Notes under the pieces: generated by a model
Database searches by the model: none
The model's input: the letters and a program-made list of their open reading frames with translations, nothing else
Told to the model about the DNA's origin: nothing
Shown here: one piece after another, positions 8,446 through 17,898 of the stretch
Layout of the letters: the number at the start of each line of letters is the position of its first letter
Position numbering within the stretch: position 1 is the first letter of the stretch
Translations under genes and position numbers: made by a program
Source: Qipengyuania gaetbuli
Lineage (GTDB): Bacteria; Pseudomonadota; Alphaproteobacteria; Sphingomonadales; Sphingomonadaceae
Direction: 5' to 3'
NCBI RefSeq assembly: GCF_020524765.1
Contig: NZ_JAIVLR010000002.1
Coordinates: 212,501-276,500, forward strand
DNA: 64,000 bases

Positions 8446-11400
8446 ATGCTCAAGACCAAATCGGGTTACGCATTCGCGAGCCGTTCCATCCTTTGCGCAG
8501 GGGCGGGCCTTGCCGCCATCGCACTTTCCACCAGCGCCGCGGCGCAGGACACCCAGCAGGAAGAGCCTGTAACCGTCGACACCGCGGAAGAAGAACTTCC
8601 GCCGGCAATCGTCGTGACCGGTTCGCGCATCGGCTCGGTCAACCAGTTCAACAGCCCGGACCCGATTGCGATCGTCGACCCGGGGATCGCCCGCCAGGAA
8701 GGCAAGCTCAGCCTTGCCGAAGCCCTGCAGAGCTCGCCGATCGCTGCCGGTTCGACCCAGATCACCTCGGCCCTGTCGTCGAACTTCGTGACCAACGGCG
8801 GTCCCGGCGCACAGACCATCAACCTGCGCGGCCTCGGTGCGAACCGCACGCTGGTCCTGCTGAACGGCCGCCGTGCCGGCCCGGCCGGTACGCGTGGCGG
8901 TGTGTCGTCCTTCGACCTCAACGTCCTGCCCCTGTCGATCATCAACGACATCCAGATCCTGAAGACCGGCGCTTCGTCGGTCTATGGTTCGGACGCGGTC
9001 GCCGGCGTGGTCAACATCTTCACCGGCAAGCGTGAAGACGGCCTGACCGTCGACTTCAACGTTTCGGTGCCCTTCGATGGCGGCGGCGAGGAATATCGCG
9101 GCAGCATCGCCTACACGAAGAACTTCAGCCGCGGTCACATCACCATCGCCGGCGACTATTCGCGCACCAACGAGCTTGCTCGCGGCGATCGCGACTATCT
9201 CGCCTGCCCGGAAGCCTACACTTTCCGCGAAGACGGTTCGCGCGCCGACCTTATCGATCCGCGTACCGGCCAGCCGCACTGTGAAGACCTGCGCTGGGGC
9301 CACATCTGGACCTACAACCTGATCGACAACATGCGTCTCGACGGTCCCGGCGGACCCGACACGGGCATCAACACCTCGATCGGCGGCCGTTCGGTCCTGC
9401 TGCAGTACCAGTATCCGGACAGCTTCCCCTATTTCGGCGGTGCGCTGAACATCCCGGCCTATGGCGCTCCGGCCTATGTCGGCGACTTCTCGGCTCCTGC
9501 CGGCTTCTTCCCGACTGGATATGACGCAGCATCGCTTGCGGTGCAGAACGCCTATCACCCGTTCGTCGAAGAACAGACGATCATTCCCGAAACCGACCTC
9601 TACACGGCATACGGCGAAGCTTCGTTCGAACTGTCCGACGCGGTCGAGCTGTTCGGCGAATTCCTGTTCAACCGCCGCGAGACCTACCAGAACGGCTGGC
9701 GCCAGTTCTGGAACTTCGGCTGGACCGGCGACATCTATTCGACCGGTGCGGGCAACTACTGGAACTACTGGGCCGACGGCTTCCAGGGCATCAACTTCCT
9801 GAGCCCGACGCCGATCACCAACCAGGCCGACAACAGCCAGCGCGTGGATTACTACCGCGGCGTGGGCGGCGTGCGCGGCAACATTTCCGATGCCGGCAAC
9901 TGGAAGTATGAAATCTACGCCCAGTACAGCCGCAGCGACGGTCGCTACCGCGCGCAGCAGATCCTGCAGGATGCGTACGACAGCGGTTACTTCCAGTACT
10001 CGTCCTGCGTCGGCACGACCCTGCCGGTCTCCGGCAAGCAGTGCATCGACATTCCGTGGGCCGATCCGCGCTTCCTGCGCGGCGACCTGACCGCGGAAGA
10101 AATCGACTTCCTGTTCGACTGGGAAGAAGGCCGCACGGTCTACACCCAGCTGACCGGTGAAGCAGTGATTTCGGGCGAGCCGATCCAGCTTCCCGCCGGC
10201 CCGCTCGGTATCGCTGTCGGTGTGACCGCACGCCGCGACCGCATCAACGACACGCCGGGTGACATCACCCTGGCCGGTAACGCCTGGGGCGCTGCCCTGT
10301 CCGGCATCACCGCCGGCAAGAGCGTCACGACCGAAGCGTTCGGCGAAATCAACATCCCGATCCTAGCGGACAAGCCCTTCTTCGAAGAGCTGACCTTCAA
10401 CGGTGCCGCGCGCGTCACCAATGTGAAGGCTACCCGCGCATCGGATGGTTTCACCGACGAAGACAACGGCAACTTCACCTACAAGCTGGGTGCAAACTGG
10501 GCGATGACCGACTGGCTCCGCCTGCGCGGCAGCTACGGCACGTCCTATCGTGCTCCGGCGCTGTTCGAGCAGTTCCTGGCCGATGAAACGGGCTTCGTGT
10601 CGCAGCGCTTCGACATCTGCGGCGGCTATGCCGGCGCATTTGCCGCAGGCGACATCTCGCAGCGCATCTACGACAACTGCCTCGCCGACGGCATCCCGCT
10701 GGACTACCAGGCCGGCGCGATCACCTTCGGTTCGCTATCGTCGGGCGGTATCGGCTTCCTCGAAGCGGAAACCTCCGAAGCTGCGGTCGTCGGTGTCATC
10801 CTGACGCCCGACCTATTCGCCGACACGCGTCTCAGCCTTGCGGTCGATTACTTCAAGATCAAGGTGAAGGACGAAATCGACCAGCTCGGTGCAGGCACGA
10901 TCATCTTCGGCTGCTACGATTCGGAAGATTTCGCCAACGAGCCGCTGTGCGACCTCATCACGCGTAACCGTGATCCGAACTCGACCACTGCGTTCGAAAT
11001 CCAGACCGTGCAGGATCCCTACATCAACATCTCGCAGCAGGAAAACGAGGGCATCGACCTCGCGCTGCGTGTCGAGCAGGGCCTTGGTTCGTGGGGCGAC
11101 CTCAGCTTCACCGCCGACATGACCTGGCAGCTGAAGGACGACACGCGTCTGCTCCCGACCTCGCCGGTGGAAAGCGACAACGGAGAAGCCGGTTCGCCCA
11201 AGTGGGTCGGCGACTTCCGCGCCAACTGGCGTCTGCCGTCCGACCTGACGCTGTTCTACGGCATCAACGTCATCGGCGGTACGTCGAACCGCGCCGAACT
11301 CGAAGCGGCCTTCGACGGTCCCTGCATCGACTCGATCAACCCGAACGACGGCAACCCGGTCCCGATCCGCGGCACCTACTGCCCGGTCGTGGAAACCGAC

Positions 11401-11613
11401 GCGGTGTTCTACCACAACTTCTCGCTGACGAAGGAAATCGCGGACGGCCGCGCTACCTTCACCGCGGGTCTCAGCAACATCTTCGACACGCGCCCGCCGC
11501 GCGTCTCGGTGCTGAACGGTGGCCAGATCTCGATGCTCGGCCCGGTGGTTGCTGCCTCGCAGTATCCGTTCGTCGGACGCCGCGCATTCATCAACGTGTC
11601 GATGAACTTCTGA
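8446..11613 (+). CDS. TonB-dependent receptor
   Basis: 1055-aa outer-membrane receptor. It begins LKTKSGYAFASRS with a Sec signal ending near AAA-QDT, then an acidic linker and a TonB box (AIVVTGSRIGSVNQF). The plug motifs INLRGLGANRTLVLLNGRRAG and SSVYGSDAVAGVVNIFTGK are followed by a long barrel ending in a terminal Phe (VSMNF). The barrel contains several Cys residues spaced like extracellular-loop disulfides (for example CGGY and NCLADG). It differs from the 4020-7064 receptor and has its own 175-nt upstream region, so it is probably a separate transcription unit. A hairpin terminator follows it and sulfotransferase genes lie just downstream. The ligand is unknown. Confidence 0.93.
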   Translation: MLKTKSGYAFASRSILCAGAGLAAIALSTSAAAQDTQQEEPVTVDTAEEELPPAIVVTGSRIGSVNQFNSPDPIAIVDPGIARQEGKLSLAEALQSSPIAAGSTQITSALSSNFVTNGGPGAQTINLRGLGANRTLVLLNGRRAGPAGTRGGVSSFDLNVLPLSIINDIQILKTGASSVYGSDAVAGVVNIFTGKREDGLTVDFNVSVPFDGGGEEYRGSIAYTKNFSRGHITIAGDYSRTNELARGDRDYLACPEAYTFREDGSRADLIDPRTGQPHCEDLRWGHIWTYNLIDNMRLDGPGGPDTGINTSIGGRSVLLQYQYPDSFPYFGGALNIPAYGAPAYVGDFSAPAGFFPTGYDAASLAVQNAYHPFVEEQTIIPETDLYTAYGEASFELSDAVELFGEFLFNRRETYQNGWRQFWNFGWTGDIYSTGAGNYWNYWADGFQGINFLSPTPITNQADNSQRVDYYRGVGGVRGNISDAGNWKYEIYAQYSRSDGRYRAQQILQDAYDSGYFQYSSCVGTTLPVSGKQCIDIPWADPRFLRGDLTAEEIDFLFDWEEGRTVYTQLTGEAVISGEPIQLPAGPLGIAVGVTARRDRINDTPGDITLAGNAWGAALSGITAGKSVTTEAFGEINIPILADKPFFEELTFNGAARVTNVKATRASDGFTDEDNGNFTYKLGANWAMTDWLRLRGSYGTSYRAPALFEQFLADETGFVSQRFDICGGYAGAFAAGDISQRIYDNCLADGIPLDYQAGAITFGSLSSGGIGFLEAETSEAAVVGVILTPDLFADTRLSLAVDYFKIKVKDEIDQLGAGTIIFGCYDSEDFANEPLCDLITRNRDPNSTTAFEIQTVQDPYINISQQENEGIDLALRVEQGLGSWGDLSFTADMTWQLKDDTRLLPTSPVESDNGEAGSPKWVGDFRANWRLPSDLTLFYGINVIGGTSNRAELEAAFDGPCIDSINPNDGNPVPIRGTYCPVVETDAVFYHNFSLTKEIADGRATFTAGLSNIFDTRPPRVSVLNGGQISMLGPVVAASQYPFVGRRAFINVSMNF

Positions 11614-11650
11614 TCGGCGACACATTGGGCGGTTGAACGCCCGAAATGAC

Positions 11651-11683
11651 GGGGCGGCATGGCAACATGTCGCCCCTTCTGTT
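11651..11683 (+). terminator. Rho-independent terminator after the 8446-11613 receptor
   Basis: Eleven-pair stem (GGGGCGGCATG with CATGTCGCCCC, one G-U pair), GCAA tetraloop and a TTCTGTT tail, starting 37 nt after the receptor stop and ending 23 nt before the sulfotransferase start. The T-run is short, so read-through is possible. Confidence 0.7.
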
Positions 11684-11706
11684 AGGGCCTCCCCCAAGGA
11701 GCAAAA

Positions 11707-12492
11707 ATGCCGGAAATTCTGGTTCAGCGAGACAATCTGGACGAAGCGAGCAGGCGGTTCGAGCAGGCGCGGCTGGAACGCCCCGTCTTCCTCAATTCCA
11801 TCCCCAAGAGCGGTAGCCACCTGCTGCGCAACATCATGCGGATGTTCGTGCCGGTGGAGCAGACCTACCCGGCGGATTTCATCCAGTGGGGCAATCTGCA
11901 GGCGCACCGCCAGGCCTTCGATCCGGCCACCCCCAAACTGAGCTGGGGTCATTTGTTCTACGCCGATGCCTCGGCCATCGAGACTGCGCCCGCACACCGC
12001 ATCCTGCTCTACCGCGATCCCTACGACTGGGTCATCGCCCGTGCGCGCTTCATCCTGTCGGACCAGTTCCAGGGCAATGTCGACCATCTGAGCAGCGGCG
12101 CCCTGTCGGGTGACGAGCTGCTGACGATGATGATTTTCGGCCTGCCGCAGAAGCTTCCTTCGCTCAATGACATCTACGAGCTCAACGCCGCCGCATGGCT
12201 TGGCGCGCGCTGCCATGTCGTCAAATACGAAGACCTCATGCGCCACTTGGCCGACCTTGACAGCGACGCGGCGGAAACCTTCTTTTCCGACCTCCTCGAG
12301 GCTTCGGGTATCGCCAAGCCTGGCGACTGGCGCGAGCGCGTCCGCACTGGCTCCGCACGCGAGGAAAGCGCTACAGCGCGGGAAAATCTTACCGGTGTAG
12401 GTATCGAATTGCCCAAGGAACTTGGCGAACGTCACCGCGCGCTCGTCGACTATCAGGCTCCGGGCCTGCGCAAGGTATTGGGCTACGCATGA
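11707..12492 (+). CDS. Sulfotransferase family protein
   Basis: 261-aa cytoplasmic enzyme with the PAPS-binding signature of sulfotransferases: a P-loop-like 5'-phosphosulfate motif (LNSIPKSGSHLL, about residues 27-38) and a 3'-phosphate motif (LLYRDPYDWVIARARF, about residue 100). Such enzymes transfer sulfate from PAPS to hydroxyl or amino groups of glycans, peptides or lipids. The acceptor is unknown. There is no signal peptide. An SD-like AAGGAG precedes the ATG. The stop overlaps the next gene by 4 nt (ATGA), indicating a two-gene unit with the TPR-sulfotransferase. It could have lost activity, since I cannot confirm the catalytic base. Confidence 0.78.
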   Translation: MPEILVQRDNLDEASRRFEQARLERPVFLNSIPKSGSHLLRNIMRMFVPVEQTYPADFIQWGNLQAHRQAFDPATPKLSWGHLFYADASAIETAPAHRILLYRDPYDWVIARARFILSDQFQGNVDHLSSGALSGDELLTMMIFGLPQKLPSLNDIYELNAAAWLGARCHVVKYEDLMRHLADLDSDAAETFFSDLLEASGIAKPGDWRERVRTGSAREESATARENLTGVGIELPKELGERHRALVDYQAPGLRKVLGYA

Positions 12493-14096
12493 ACGGCAAT
12501 GTGACCAACGCGCCGGGTGCCGGCACGATCTCCATCCATCCGCGACTGTTCCCTGCGCGGGAAATGATCGAGGACGGCAAGTACGAGCAGGCCGCGCAAT
12601 ATCTTATCGGTTTCCTGCGCCAGAATCCCGACAATGCGGATGCGCTGGCGATGCTGGGACAAACAGCAAACCGGCTCGGCGCGCTGGGCCAGGCCGAACA
12701 CTTCATGCGCAAGGCCATCCAGATGGGCGCGCGCGCCTACGACAACCGGTTCCAGCTGGCGACGATCCTCAACCAGCAGGCCCGGCCGGTCCCTTCGGCA
12801 CGGATGCTGGAAGCGCTCCAGCAGGAACGCCCCGATCCCAACACCCGCCTGCTCCTCGCCTCGATCTACGAGAAGATCGGCGAGAGCGAACGGGCGCGCG
12901 AGATGTATGGCGAACTGGCGCAGCAGAACCCCAATCATGCACCGACCCTCATCGCCTATGGCCACAGCCTGCGTTCGGCGGGCCAGGTCGACGAAGCAGT
13001 CGCGGCATACCGGCAGGCGATCGCTGCCGACGACGGGTTCGGCGATGCCTGGTGGGGGCTGGCCAGCATCAAGGCGAAGATCCTCACCGACGAGGATATC
13101 GAGACGATGCGCGCGGCGCTGGCAATCGCCATCGACGAACGCAATATCGCACCGCTCCATTTCGCCCTTGCGCGGGCATTCCACGACCGCAAGCAGCACG
13201 CCGAGGCGTTCGGGCATTACAAGCTGGGCAATGACCTGCGCGCAAAGTCGCTCGACTACAATGCCGAGGAACTGAGCGGCGAGGTCGCGGAAACCGCGCG
13301 CATGGTCGATGCAGCCTACCTGTCCAAGATGTCGCAGGCGCCGGTGGGGGATGCCGTTCCGGTCTTCATCATCTCGCTGCCCCGTTCGGGGTCGACCCTG
13401 CTCGAGCAGATGCTCGGCTCGCATTCGCAGATCGAGCCGGTGGGCGAACTGCCCTATGTGCCGGCCATCCTGCGCAGCTACATGGAACTCGCCACGCGCC
13501 GCGGGAAGCTGACCGTACCGCAGGCGATTACCGCCCTGCCGGACGAGCAGGCTGCGGCCTTCGGACGCGATTACATGGAGCGGGCAGAGGTGCATCGGAC
13601 CGAAGGCACCCGCTTCTTCCTCGACAAGCTGCCGCAGAACTGGAGCAATGTGCTCTTCATCCGCAAGATTCTGCCGCAGGCGCGCTTCATCGACATCCGC
13701 CGTCCGGCGATGGACTGCTGCTGGTCGAACTTCACCCAGTCCTTCACCAGCGCCCACCCTTCGTCCTTCACGCTGGAGGACATGGGCCGCGCTTATGCCG
13801 ACAATGTCCGCCTGATGGCGCATTTCGACGCGGTTGCGCCGGGCATGATCCACCATGTCGATTACAGCGCGCTGGTCGAGGACCCGCAAACGCAGATCGG
13901 TGCCGCGCTCGATTACCTCGGGCTGGAGTGGGAGGACGATATCCTCCAGTTCCACCAGTCCGACCGCGTCGTGCGCACGCCCAGTAGCGAGCAGGTTCGC
14001 CGTCCGCTCAACCGCGACGGGATGGAGGTCTGGAGGCCTTACGCCGAATACCTCGGTCCCTTGCGCGACACGCTTGGCGATCTGGCCGAGGCATAG
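12489..14096 (+). CDS. TPR-repeat sulfotransferase
   Basis: 535-aa two-domain protein. Residues 15-260 are helical TPR repeats (for example ALAMLGQTANRLGALGQAE and TRLLLASIYEKIGESERA). The C-terminal half is a sulfotransferase_3/tyrosylprotein-sulfotransferase-like domain with the P-loop SLPRSGSTLLEQML near residue 294 and a 3'-phosphate site around FIDIRRPAMDCCWSNF. TPR-sulfotransferase fusions are common in Sphingomonadales and Caulobacterales beside TBDR genes, and their acceptors are mostly uncharacterised. It overlaps the preceding sulfotransferase by 4 nt. A third TBDR follows 58 nt downstream. The two enzymes may act in sequence or as a complex on one acceptor, with the TPR part binding it; that is inference. 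Confidence 0.85.
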   Translation: MNGNVTNAPGAGTISIHPRLFPAREMIEDGKYEQAAQYLIGFLRQNPDNADALAMLGQTANRLGALGQAEHFMRKAIQMGARAYDNRFQLATILNQQARPVPSARMLEALQQERPDPNTRLLLASIYEKIGESERAREMYGELAQQNPNHAPTLIAYGHSLRSAGQVDEAVAAYRQAIAADDGFGDAWWGLASIKAKILTDEDIETMRAALAIAIDERNIAPLHFALARAFHDRKQHAEAFGHYKLGNDLRAKSLDYNAEELSGEVAETARMVDAAYLSKMSQAPVGDAVPVFIISLPRSGSTLLEQMLGSHSQIEPVGELPYVPAILRSYMELATRRGKLTVPQAITALPDEQAAAFGRDYMERAEVHRTEGTRFFLDKLPQNWSNVLFIRKILPQARFIDIRRPAMDCCWSNFTQSFTSAHPSSFTLEDMGRAYADNVRLMAHFDAVAPGMIHHVDYSALVEDPQTQIGAALDYLGLEWEDDILQFHQSDRVVRTPSSEQVRRPLNRDGMEVWRPYAEYLGPLRDTLGDLAEA

Positions 14097-14154
14097 CGAT
14101 GCGGCGGTCGAGCATCCCTTGACCCGCCGTGCCGCCTCGCCGAAAGCGTCGGCG

Positions 14155-16170
14155 ATGAAAAACCTCTCGCGAATTGGGACCCTTCTAGTCTCTTCCATGG
14201 CGCTGTGCGCCCCGCTCAGCGCGCAAGACAGCGGCGAGGAGGATACGGGCGTAATCGTCGTGACAGGCGAGGGACTTTCCGAAACGCCCGCAGCACCCGC
14301 CTATTCGACGCAGGCGATTTCGCGCGAGGAGATCGTCTCAAGCGCCTCGGGCAGGATCGAGGATGTCCTGTCGGGCGTCGCGGGGTTCCAGCAGTTCCGC
14401 CGTTCGGACAGCCGCTCGGCCAATCCCAGCGCACAGGGCGCAACCTTGCGGGCGCTGGGCGGCAATGCGACCAGCCGCGCGCTGGTTCTGCTCGACGGTG
14501 TGCCGATGGCCGATCCCTTCTTCGGCTTCATTCCGTTCAGCGCCATCGCTCCCGAAACGCTGGGCGAGGTCCGCGTGACGCGTGGCGGCGGGGCAGGGCC
14601 CTTCGGCGCGGGCGCGCTGGCCGGCACGATCGAACTATCGAGCGCCGGGCTGGACGATCTCGGCACCTTCGGCGCACAGGCGCTGGTGAACGACCGCGGC
14701 GGGACCGAGGCCTCGGCGCATGTCGCTGCAGGCCTGGGCGGCGGCTTCGGCGCATTATCGGCGCGATGGGACCGCGATCCCGGCTTCCAGACCACGCCGG
14801 AGCAAGACCGCGTGCCTGCTACCGCGCGCGCGGCCTATGACAGCTATTCGGTGCAGGTGCGCGGCGTCGTCCCGATTGGCGAGACGATGGAATTGCAGGC
14901 GAGGGGGCTTGTCTACGACGACCGTCGGACCCTGCGCTTCGACGGGGCGGACAGCTCCAGCACGGGGCAGGATGCCAGCCTGCGCCTGGTCGGTCATGGT
15001 GACTGGGCGTTCGAGGCGCTCGCCTATGTGCAGGCGCGCAATTTCACCAATATCGTGATCAGCTCGACGCGGTTCGTGCCTGTGCTCGACCAGCGCAACA
15101 CTCCCTCCACCGGGCTCGGCGGCAAGCTGGAATTGCGCCCGCCGGTCGGCGAGGACCACGTCCTGCGGATCGGTGCGGACTACCGCCGCTCGGACGGCGA
15201 GCTCTACGAGACGGCAATCAGCGCCTTTTCCGGCAATGTGACCGAGCGGCGCAATGCCGGCGGGACCAACAGCGACCTCGGCCTATTCATCGAACACGAC
15301 TGGACGCTCGGCGCGCTGACGCTGACGGGCGGCGCGCGCATCGACCGCTACGCGATTTCGCAAGGCTTCTACGAAGCGCGCAATGCGGGCGGCATCCTGG
15401 TGCGGCGCGACGATTTCGCGGACAGGTCGGGCTGGGAGGAATCTTTCCGCGGCGGGCTGCTTTACCGCCTGGGCGACACTGCGCGGCTGCGAGCGGCGGC
15501 CTATACCGGCCTGCGCTTGCCGACGCTCAACGAGCTCTACCGTCCCTTCGTGGTCTTTCCGGTCACCACCAATGCCAACGCCGAGCTGAAGAACGAGCGC
15601 CTTGTCGGATACGAGGTGGGCGTAGACCTTGAGCCGGCGGAAGGCGTGGAGCTGTCCGCGACCGTGTTCGAGAACCGCGTCGAGGATGCTATCGCCAATG
15701 TGACGCTGGACGCAGTGACCCGCCAGCGCCGCAACATCGAGGAAATCCGCGCGCGCGGGGCAGAAGTCTCGGTCGGGATCACCTTCGGCCAGCTGCGCTT
15801 CGACGGCTCGCTCGCCTATACCGATGCGAAGGCAACCCAGCCCGGTGCGGATTTCGACGGCAATCGCCCGTCGCAGACACCGCGCTGGGCGGGCAGCGCG
15901 ACACTCGGCTGGCGACCGGCGGAAGGCTGGCTGCTGGCCGCCACGCTGCGCCATGTCGGGGACCAGTTCGAAGATGACCTGGAAAGTGACGTGCTGCCTG
16001 CTGCGACGACTCTGGGCGTGTTTGCGGAAATACCCTTCAGCGACCGCTTCGCGCTCGTCCTGCGCGGCGAGAACCTGACCGACGAGACAATCGTCACCCG
16101 CAACCAGGGCGGATCGATCGACCTCGGCACACCGCGCACCGTGTGGGCCGGCGTGCGGCTGGGCCTGTAA
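14155..16170 (+). CDS. TonB-dependent receptor (compact, BtuB/cirA-like size)
   Basis: 671-aa receptor, clearly shorter than the other three in the window. It has a signal peptide ending near LSA-QDS, a TonB box (GVIVVTGEGL), a plug with LRALGGNATSRALVLLDGVPM and GAGALAGTIEL, and a barrel with the late motif NLTDETIVTRNQGG and the end TVWAGVRLGL. The size and plug style fit receptors for small ligands such as siderophores, cobalamin or metal complexes, but no cofactor gene is adjacent. It follows the sulfotransferase pair by 58 nt on the same strand. A weakly conserved plug (APAYSTQAISREEI) is usual for this group. The CitE-like gene starts 7 nt after it, an unexplained but likely co-transcribed neighbour. 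Confidence 0.9.
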   Translation: MKNLSRIGTLLVSSMALCAPLSAQDSGEEDTGVIVVTGEGLSETPAAPAYSTQAISREEIVSSASGRIEDVLSGVAGFQQFRRSDSRSANPSAQGATLRALGGNATSRALVLLDGVPMADPFFGFIPFSAIAPETLGEVRVTRGGGAGPFGAGALAGTIELSSAGLDDLGTFGAQALVNDRGGTEASAHVAAGLGGGFGALSARWDRDPGFQTTPEQDRVPATARAAYDSYSVQVRGVVPIGETMELQARGLVYDDRRTLRFDGADSSSTGQDASLRLVGHGDWAFEALAYVQARNFTNIVISSTRFVPVLDQRNTPSTGLGGKLELRPPVGEDHVLRIGADYRRSDGELYETAISAFSGNVTERRNAGGTNSDLGLFIEHDWTLGALTLTGGARIDRYAISQGFYEARNAGGILVRRDDFADRSGWEESFRGGLLYRLGDTARLRAAAYTGLRLPTLNELYRPFVVFPVTTNANAELKNERLVGYEVGVDLEPAEGVELSATVFENRVEDAIANVTLDAVTRQRRNIEEIRARGAEVSVGITFGQLRFDGSLAYTDAKATQPGADFDGNRPSQTPRWAGSATLGWRPAEGWLLAATLRHVGDQFEDDLESDVLPAATTLGVFAEIPFSDRFALVLRGENLTDETIVTRNQGGSIDLGTPRTVWAGVRLGL

Positions 16171-16177
16171 ATTGAGG

Positions 16178-17080
16178 ATGGCTGACTTGACCGATACCCC
16201 CGTTCTGACCCCGCGTTTTCGCTCCTGGCTGTTCGCGCCCGGAGATAGCGAGCGCAAGATGGCTAAGGCGACCGAAGGCGAGGCCGACATCGTCATCTTC
16301 GACCTCGAAGATGCCGTGGCCGAGGAAGCCAAACCCGCCGCTCGCGAAGGCATTCGCGCGTTTCTACTCGCACAGAGTGAAGAGGCGCGTGCCCGCTTGT
16401 GGGTGCGCGTGAACCCGCTGGATGGTCCGCATGCGGCAGACGACCTTGCGGCGATCATGGCGGGCAGGCCGGGGGGCATCATGCTGCCCAAATCGCGCGG
16501 GCGTCACGACGTCGAGGAACTGGACCGACTGATAACGTCGCTCGAGGTCGAACTCGGCATTGCACCCGGCTCCACCCCGGTCATCGCGCTGGTGACCGAA
16601 GTCGCCGCCGCCATGTTCACCACGGGCGATTACGCGGGTGCCCCGCGGCTTGCTGCCATGACCTGGGGGGCGGAAGACCTGGCCGATTCCATCGGCGCCC
16701 TGTCCAATAAAGGCGAGGACGGCGAATACACCTTCACCTACGAACTGGCGCGCAGCCTAACCCTGCTCGGCGCGGCTGCGGCAGGCGTTCCGGCAATCGA
16801 GACCATCGACGGGGATTTCCGCAATCTCGAGGGCTTGAAGAAGCGCGCTGAACGGGTCCGCCGCGACGGCTATCGCGGGATGCTGGCCATCCATCCGGCA
16901 CAGGTTCCGGTCATCAATGCTGCGTTCTCGCCGAGCAACGAGGAAGTGGCCGAAGCGCGCGAAATCGTGGCCCTGTTCGACGCCAACCCGGGCGCGGGCA
17001 CGATCGGACACAATGGCCGGATGCTCGACCGGCCGCACCTGTCACGGGCGCGGCAATTGCTGGCGCAGGTCGAAGGCTAG
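16178..17080 (+). CDS. HpcH/HpaI aldolase / citrate lyase beta-like (CitE family)
   Basis: 300-aa TIM-barrel lyase-type enzyme. It begins TPRFRSWLFAPGDSERKM, the standard CitE-like opening, with DIVIFDLEDAVAEEAK, WVRVNPLDG, a metal-ligand Glu in ALVTEVAAAMF and an Asp in TWGAEDLADSIGA. Members of this family act on acyl-CoA substrates (malyl-CoA, methylmalyl-CoA, citramalyl-CoA) as lyases or thioesterases. No citrate lyase alpha or gamma subunit is present, so a stand-alone CoA-ester enzyme is more likely than citrate lyase. The ATG at 16178 is preferred; a TTG six bases upstream is in frame. It converges on cysQ and the two stop codons overlap by two bases. Confidence 0.82.
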   Translation: MADLTDTPVLTPRFRSWLFAPGDSERKMAKATEGEADIVIFDLEDAVAEEAKPAAREGIRAFLLAQSEEARARLWVRVNPLDGPHAADDLAAIMAGRPGGIMLPKSRGRHDVEELDRLITSLEVELGIAPGSTPVIALVTEVAAAMFTTGDYAGAPRLAAMTWGAEDLADSIGALSNKGEDGEYTFTYELARSLTLLGAAAAGVPAIETIDGDFRNLEGLKKRAERVRRDGYRGMLAIHPAQVPVINAAFSPSNEEVAEAREIVALFDANPGAGTIGHNGRMLDRPHLSRARQLLAQVEG

Positions 17081-17811
17081 GCTGAAACGCGCGCCACTTC
17101 GGACAGCACCTGCTCGGCATATTCGGGCCGGCAGATAAGCAGGTCCGGCATGTAGCTGTCCGCCTGGTTGTAGACCAGCGGGCTGCCGTCGATGCGGCTG
17201 GCGTGCAGGCCATGGGCGAGCGCGACCGCGACCGGCGCGGCGCTGTCCCATTCGTACTGGCCGCCGGTGTGGAGGTAGATTTCCGCCTCGCCGCGCACGA
17301 CTGCCATCGCCTTGGCCCCTGCCGAGCCCATGGGCACGAGCTGCGCACCGATCGCGTCGGCGACTGCCACGGCCTCTGTTGCGGGACGGGTGCGGCTCAC
17401 CACCATGCGGGGCGGTGCAGCCGCAGCGGCCAGCGGAGCGGGCGCATCGCTGCGCAGCACCAGGTCGAGGCCGGGAAGGGCTACCGCGCCGACTTCGGGC
17501 CGGCCCTCGATGCACAGCGCCACATGGACTGCCCAGTCGGACCGTTCCTCGCCATATTCGTGCGTCCCGTCCACCGGATCGACGATCCACACGCGGTCCT
17601 TCGACAGGCGTTCGTCCGTGTCCTTGCGCTCTTCGGAAAGGAGGCCGTCATCGGGGCGCTGCTGGCGAAGCGCGTGGCAGAGGAACTGATTGGCCGTCTC
17701 GTCGCCCGCCCGGCCCAGCGCCTTGCCTTCGAACATGCCGCTCGCGCGCACTTCCAGCAGGATGCGGCCCGCGGTGGCGGCAAGATGTGCAGCAAGGTCG
17801 GCGTCGGTCAT
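17077..17811 (-). CDS. cysQ: 3'(2'),5'-bisphosphate nucleotidase, CysQ-like (inositol monophosphatase family)
   Basis: 244-aa Mg-dependent phosphatase that most likely hydrolyses PAP (3'-phosphoadenosine 5'-phosphate), the by-product of PAPS-using reactions. It has the IMPase metal site: LLSEERKDT (Glu), WIVDPVDGTHEY (two Asp) and a late EWDSAAP motif. PAP removal suits the two PAPS-dependent sulfotransferases encoded a few kilobases away, although the genes are on opposite strands. I chose the internal ATG at 17811 (MTDADLAAHLA), which matches the normal family start; an upstream ATG at 17868 would add 19 residues. An inositol-phosphatase role cannot be excluded. Confidence 0.8.
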   Translation of the reverse strand: MTDADLAAHLAATAGRILLEVRASGMFEGKALGRAGDETANQFLCHALRQQRPDDGLLSEERKDTDERLSKDRVWIVDPVDGTHEYGEERSDWAVHVALCIEGRPEVGAVALPGLDLVLRSDAPAPLAAAAAPPRMVVSRTRPATEAVAVADAIGAQLVPMGSAGAKAMAVVRGEAEIYLHTGGQYEWDSAAPVAVALAHGLHASRIDGSPLVYNQADSYMPDLLICRPEYAEQVLSEVARVSA

Positions 17812-17898
17812 GGCGATTGCATCGGGTCCAAAAGCTAGGGGGCCCGCATGGCAGACCGAAGTCGCCATGCGAACCCCCGAATTTGCACCCCGGACGGA

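Noticed and set aside
10813-12435. A minus-strand frame of 540 codons opposite the second TBDR and the sulfotransferase.
   Set aside because: Shadow of coding sequence on the other strand; the plus-strand proteins have clear motifs.
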